NCBI GenBank assembly: GCA_900550625.1
Contig: URSW01000093.1
Coordinates: forward strand, 1-6,723
Origin: an uncultured Eubacteriales bacterium
GTDB taxonomy: Bacteria > Bacillota > Clostridia > Oscillospirales > CAG-272
Reading direction: 5' to 3'
Length of the DNA: 6,723 nucleotides
Shown in pieces: positions 5,362-6,723 of this stretch; positions within the stretch are counted from its first letter, which is position 1, and every line of letters begins with the position of its first letter. The notes under the pieces were generated by a model, which saw only the letters and a program-made list of their open reading frames with translations, ran no database searches and was not told the DNA's origin. The position numbers were made by a program, and so were the translations under genes.

Positions 5362-5646
5362 TCAGTGATTCCAGATAAGCTGAAGCAGCAGAATCAGCAA
5401 TGCTCCGGCGGCAATAAACACAAGCGCGATCAAAAGTCCCGCACGCAGAGCCGCGCCGATAACCGTTCTTTTTTCTTCGCGTGTGAGCCTCGGGGCATTA
5501 TCGCCCGAGTTTTCCGACGGGTCGTCGGAAAGGCTTCGCCGTCTGCCCCGCCCGCGCGGGATAAACATCGACGGCTGATCTCCCACTCCGCTCATATCCG
5601 CGACGGTACGTCCGTCGTCGTCCTCCGGCAAACGGTCCCGCTTCAT
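5362..5646 (-). CDS. Small single-span membrane protein, translationally coupled to oppF
   Basis: 94 residues, not recognised as a known family. The N-terminal 60 residues are polar, with acidic patches (EDDDG, 8-12) and an Arg-rich cluster RGRGRRR (31-37). The last 30 form one hydrophobic span (about 65-91) that ends at WNH. This suggests a tail-anchored or C-in topology with a cytoplasmic N-terminal domain. Its ATG overlaps the stop of the ABC ATPase gene (ATGA, 5643-5646) and lacks a good ribosome site, so its translation probably depends on the upstream gene. Coding is supported by the 4-bp overlap, the coherent membrane span and the terminator right after the stop. A role beside the peptide transporter is only a guess from position. 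Confidence 0.72.
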   Translation of the reverse strand: MKRDRLPEDDDGRTVADMSGVGDQPSMFIPRGRGRRRSLSDDPSENSGDNAPRLTREEKRTVIGAALRAGLLIALVFIAAGALLILLLQLIWNH

Positions 5647-6723
5647 TTATCGTACAGGTGGCACGCGACGAAGTGTCCCGGCTCGATCTCTCGCTGTACC
5701 GGAATCTCGGTGCGGCATTCCATGCAGTTTGCGCATCTTGTATTGAATTTGCATCCCTTGGGCGGATTAGCCGGTGAAGGAATGGTTCCCTCGAGCACTA
5801 TACGGTTCATCTTTACCGTCGGATCGGGGATCGGGATTGCCGAGAAGAGCGCCTTCGTATACGGATGGAGCGGATTGCGGAAGATATCCTCCGTTGAACC
5901 GTATTCGACAAGGTTGCCGAGGTACATAACGCCGACCGTATCCGATATATGCTCGACGACCGAGAGATCGTGGCTTATAAAAAGATAGGTAAGCTTATAT
6001 TTCTCCTGTATATCCTTGAGCAGGTTTATTATCTGCGCCTGTATCGACACGTCGAGTGCGGATACCGGCTCGTCGCACACGATGAATTCGGGATTGAGCG
6101 CCATTGCGCGCGCAATGCATATACGCTGACGCTGACCGCCCGAAAACTCGTGGGGATAGCGATCCTTATGGAACGGCTGCAGTCCGCAGTTGTCCATAAC
6201 CTGATTGATATAATCGTCGAACTCTTCCTTCGGAACGAGGTTGTGCTCGCGCACCGCCTCGCCGATTATCTCACCGACGGGCATACGGGGCTGGAGCGAC
6301 GAAAACGGATCCTGAAAGATGATCTGCATTTTCGTGCGCATCTTTCTCATCTCGGCGGCGGAGAAGTCATAGACCTCTTTGCCGTTGAAGAGAACCTGAC
6401 CCGATGTCTTTGTGTTATAGAGACGGAGTATCGCGCGTCCGGTTGTAGTTTTTCCGCATCCGGATTCTCCGACGAGACCCATCGTGGTTCCGCGCTTCAG
6501 ATTGAACGTTACGCCGTCAACCGCTTTGACATATCCGACGGTGTGGGCGATCATTCCGCTCTTTATCGGGAAATATTTCTTAAGGTGATTTACCTGAAGG
6601 ATATACTGAGGATCGTACTCAACGGGGGTGAAATCGTCTGTGATGATATCTGTTTTCTTAGTTTTTTTCGACTTTTTGACATCCTCTGCCTGCTTTTCGC
6701 CGTCTGCGAACTCCTCGGCTTCC
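5643..6723 (-). CDS. oppF: Oligopeptide/dipeptide ABC transporter ATP-binding protein (OppF/DppF family), 5'-truncated by the window
   Basis: 359 residues are visible and the frame is still open at the right edge, with no in-frame start before the Met at 6554. That Met (visible residue 57) lies inside the nucleotide-binding domain and is not the true start. Motifs by visible residue: YILQVNHLKKYFP (40-52), Walker A GESGCGKT (85-92), Q-loop FQDP (136-139), signature SGGQRQR (194-200), Walker B FIVCDEP (213-219) and H-loop His251. The C-terminal oligo_HPY region has the usual peptide-transporter pattern with PYTKALFSAIPIPDP and a Cys cluster (GCKFNTRCANCMEC). It energises peptide import together with OppD and the permeases, which should lie to the right. 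Before the domain is a charged Glu/Lys-rich stretch that could be an N-terminal extension or a linker from an upstream domain. OppF and DppF cannot be told apart here. Confidence 0.93.
   Translation of the reverse strand, partial: EAEEFADGEKQAEDVKKSKKTKKTDIITDDFTPVEYDPQYILQVNHLKKYFPIKSGMIAHTVGYVKAVDGVTFNLKRGTTMGLVGESGCGKTTTGRAILRLYNTKTSGQVLFNGKEVYDFSAAEMRKMRTKMQIIFQDPFSSLQPRMPVGEIIGEAVREHNLVPKEEFDDYINQVMDNCGLQPFHKDRYPHEFSGGQRQRICIARAMALNPEFIVCDEPVSALDVSIQAQIINLLKDIQEKYKLTYLFISHDLSVVEHISDTVGVMYLGNLVEYGSTEDIFRNPLHPYTKALFSAIPIPDPTVKMNRIVLEGTIPSPANPPKGCKFNTRCANCMECRTEIPVQREIEPGHFVACHLYDK

Overview
The window looks like part of a chromosome from an anaerobic, low-oxygen-tolerance member of the Clostridia (Bacillota), plausibly an uncultured gut lineage. 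This rests on a ferredoxin-dependent 2-oxoacid oxidoreductase, a T-box leader, strong AGGAG-type ribosome binding sites, consensus sigma-A promoters, and a moderate G+C content with G/C-ending codons. The genus cannot be fixed from this window. All supported genes lie on the minus strand, so transcription runs from the right edge to the left edge.

Right part (6723 to 5311): the end of an oligopeptide/dipeptide ABC transporter operon. It holds an OppF/DppF ATPase whose 5' end lies outside the window, followed by a 94-residue single-span membrane protein whose start overlaps the oppF stop by 4 bp. A long hairpin closes the unit. Middle part (5270 to 3637): a DUF1003 membrane protein, then an exported protein of unknown function with PepSY/YcdB-like features. 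The exported protein has its own perfect-consensus promoter and its own terminator.

Left part (3630 to 1): the most interesting unit. A perfect-consensus extended -10 promoter with an A/T-rich upstream stretch drives a leader of about 280 nt with the hallmarks of a T-box riboswitch: the AGAGAG and GGUG motifs of Stem I, a K-turn, an antiterminator with a UGGU bulge, and a 13-bp intrinsic terminator. By position, the specifier triplet is AUC (isoleucine), and UGGU fits a tRNA with discriminator A, as tRNA-Ile has. Downstream are four tightly packed genes: an unusual XRE-HTH / cupin / medium-chain acyl-CoA synthetase fusion, a MinD/CobQ-type P-loop NTPase, a 2x[4Fe-4S] ferredoxin subunit, and the start of VorB (2-oxoacid:ferredoxin oxidoreductase alpha subunit).

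Working model (inference): when charged tRNA-Ile is scarce, the leader reads through. The synthetase then activates a short branched acid such as 2-methylbutyrate to its CoA thioester. The ferredoxin-dependent VOR reductively carboxylates this to the 2-oxoacid, which is transaminated to isoleucine. A starvation-responsive T-box together with an ATP-consuming synthetase argues that this VOR operates in the biosynthetic (carboxylating) direction. The HTH-cupin module fused to the synthetase may add a second, product- or substrate-sensing layer of control.
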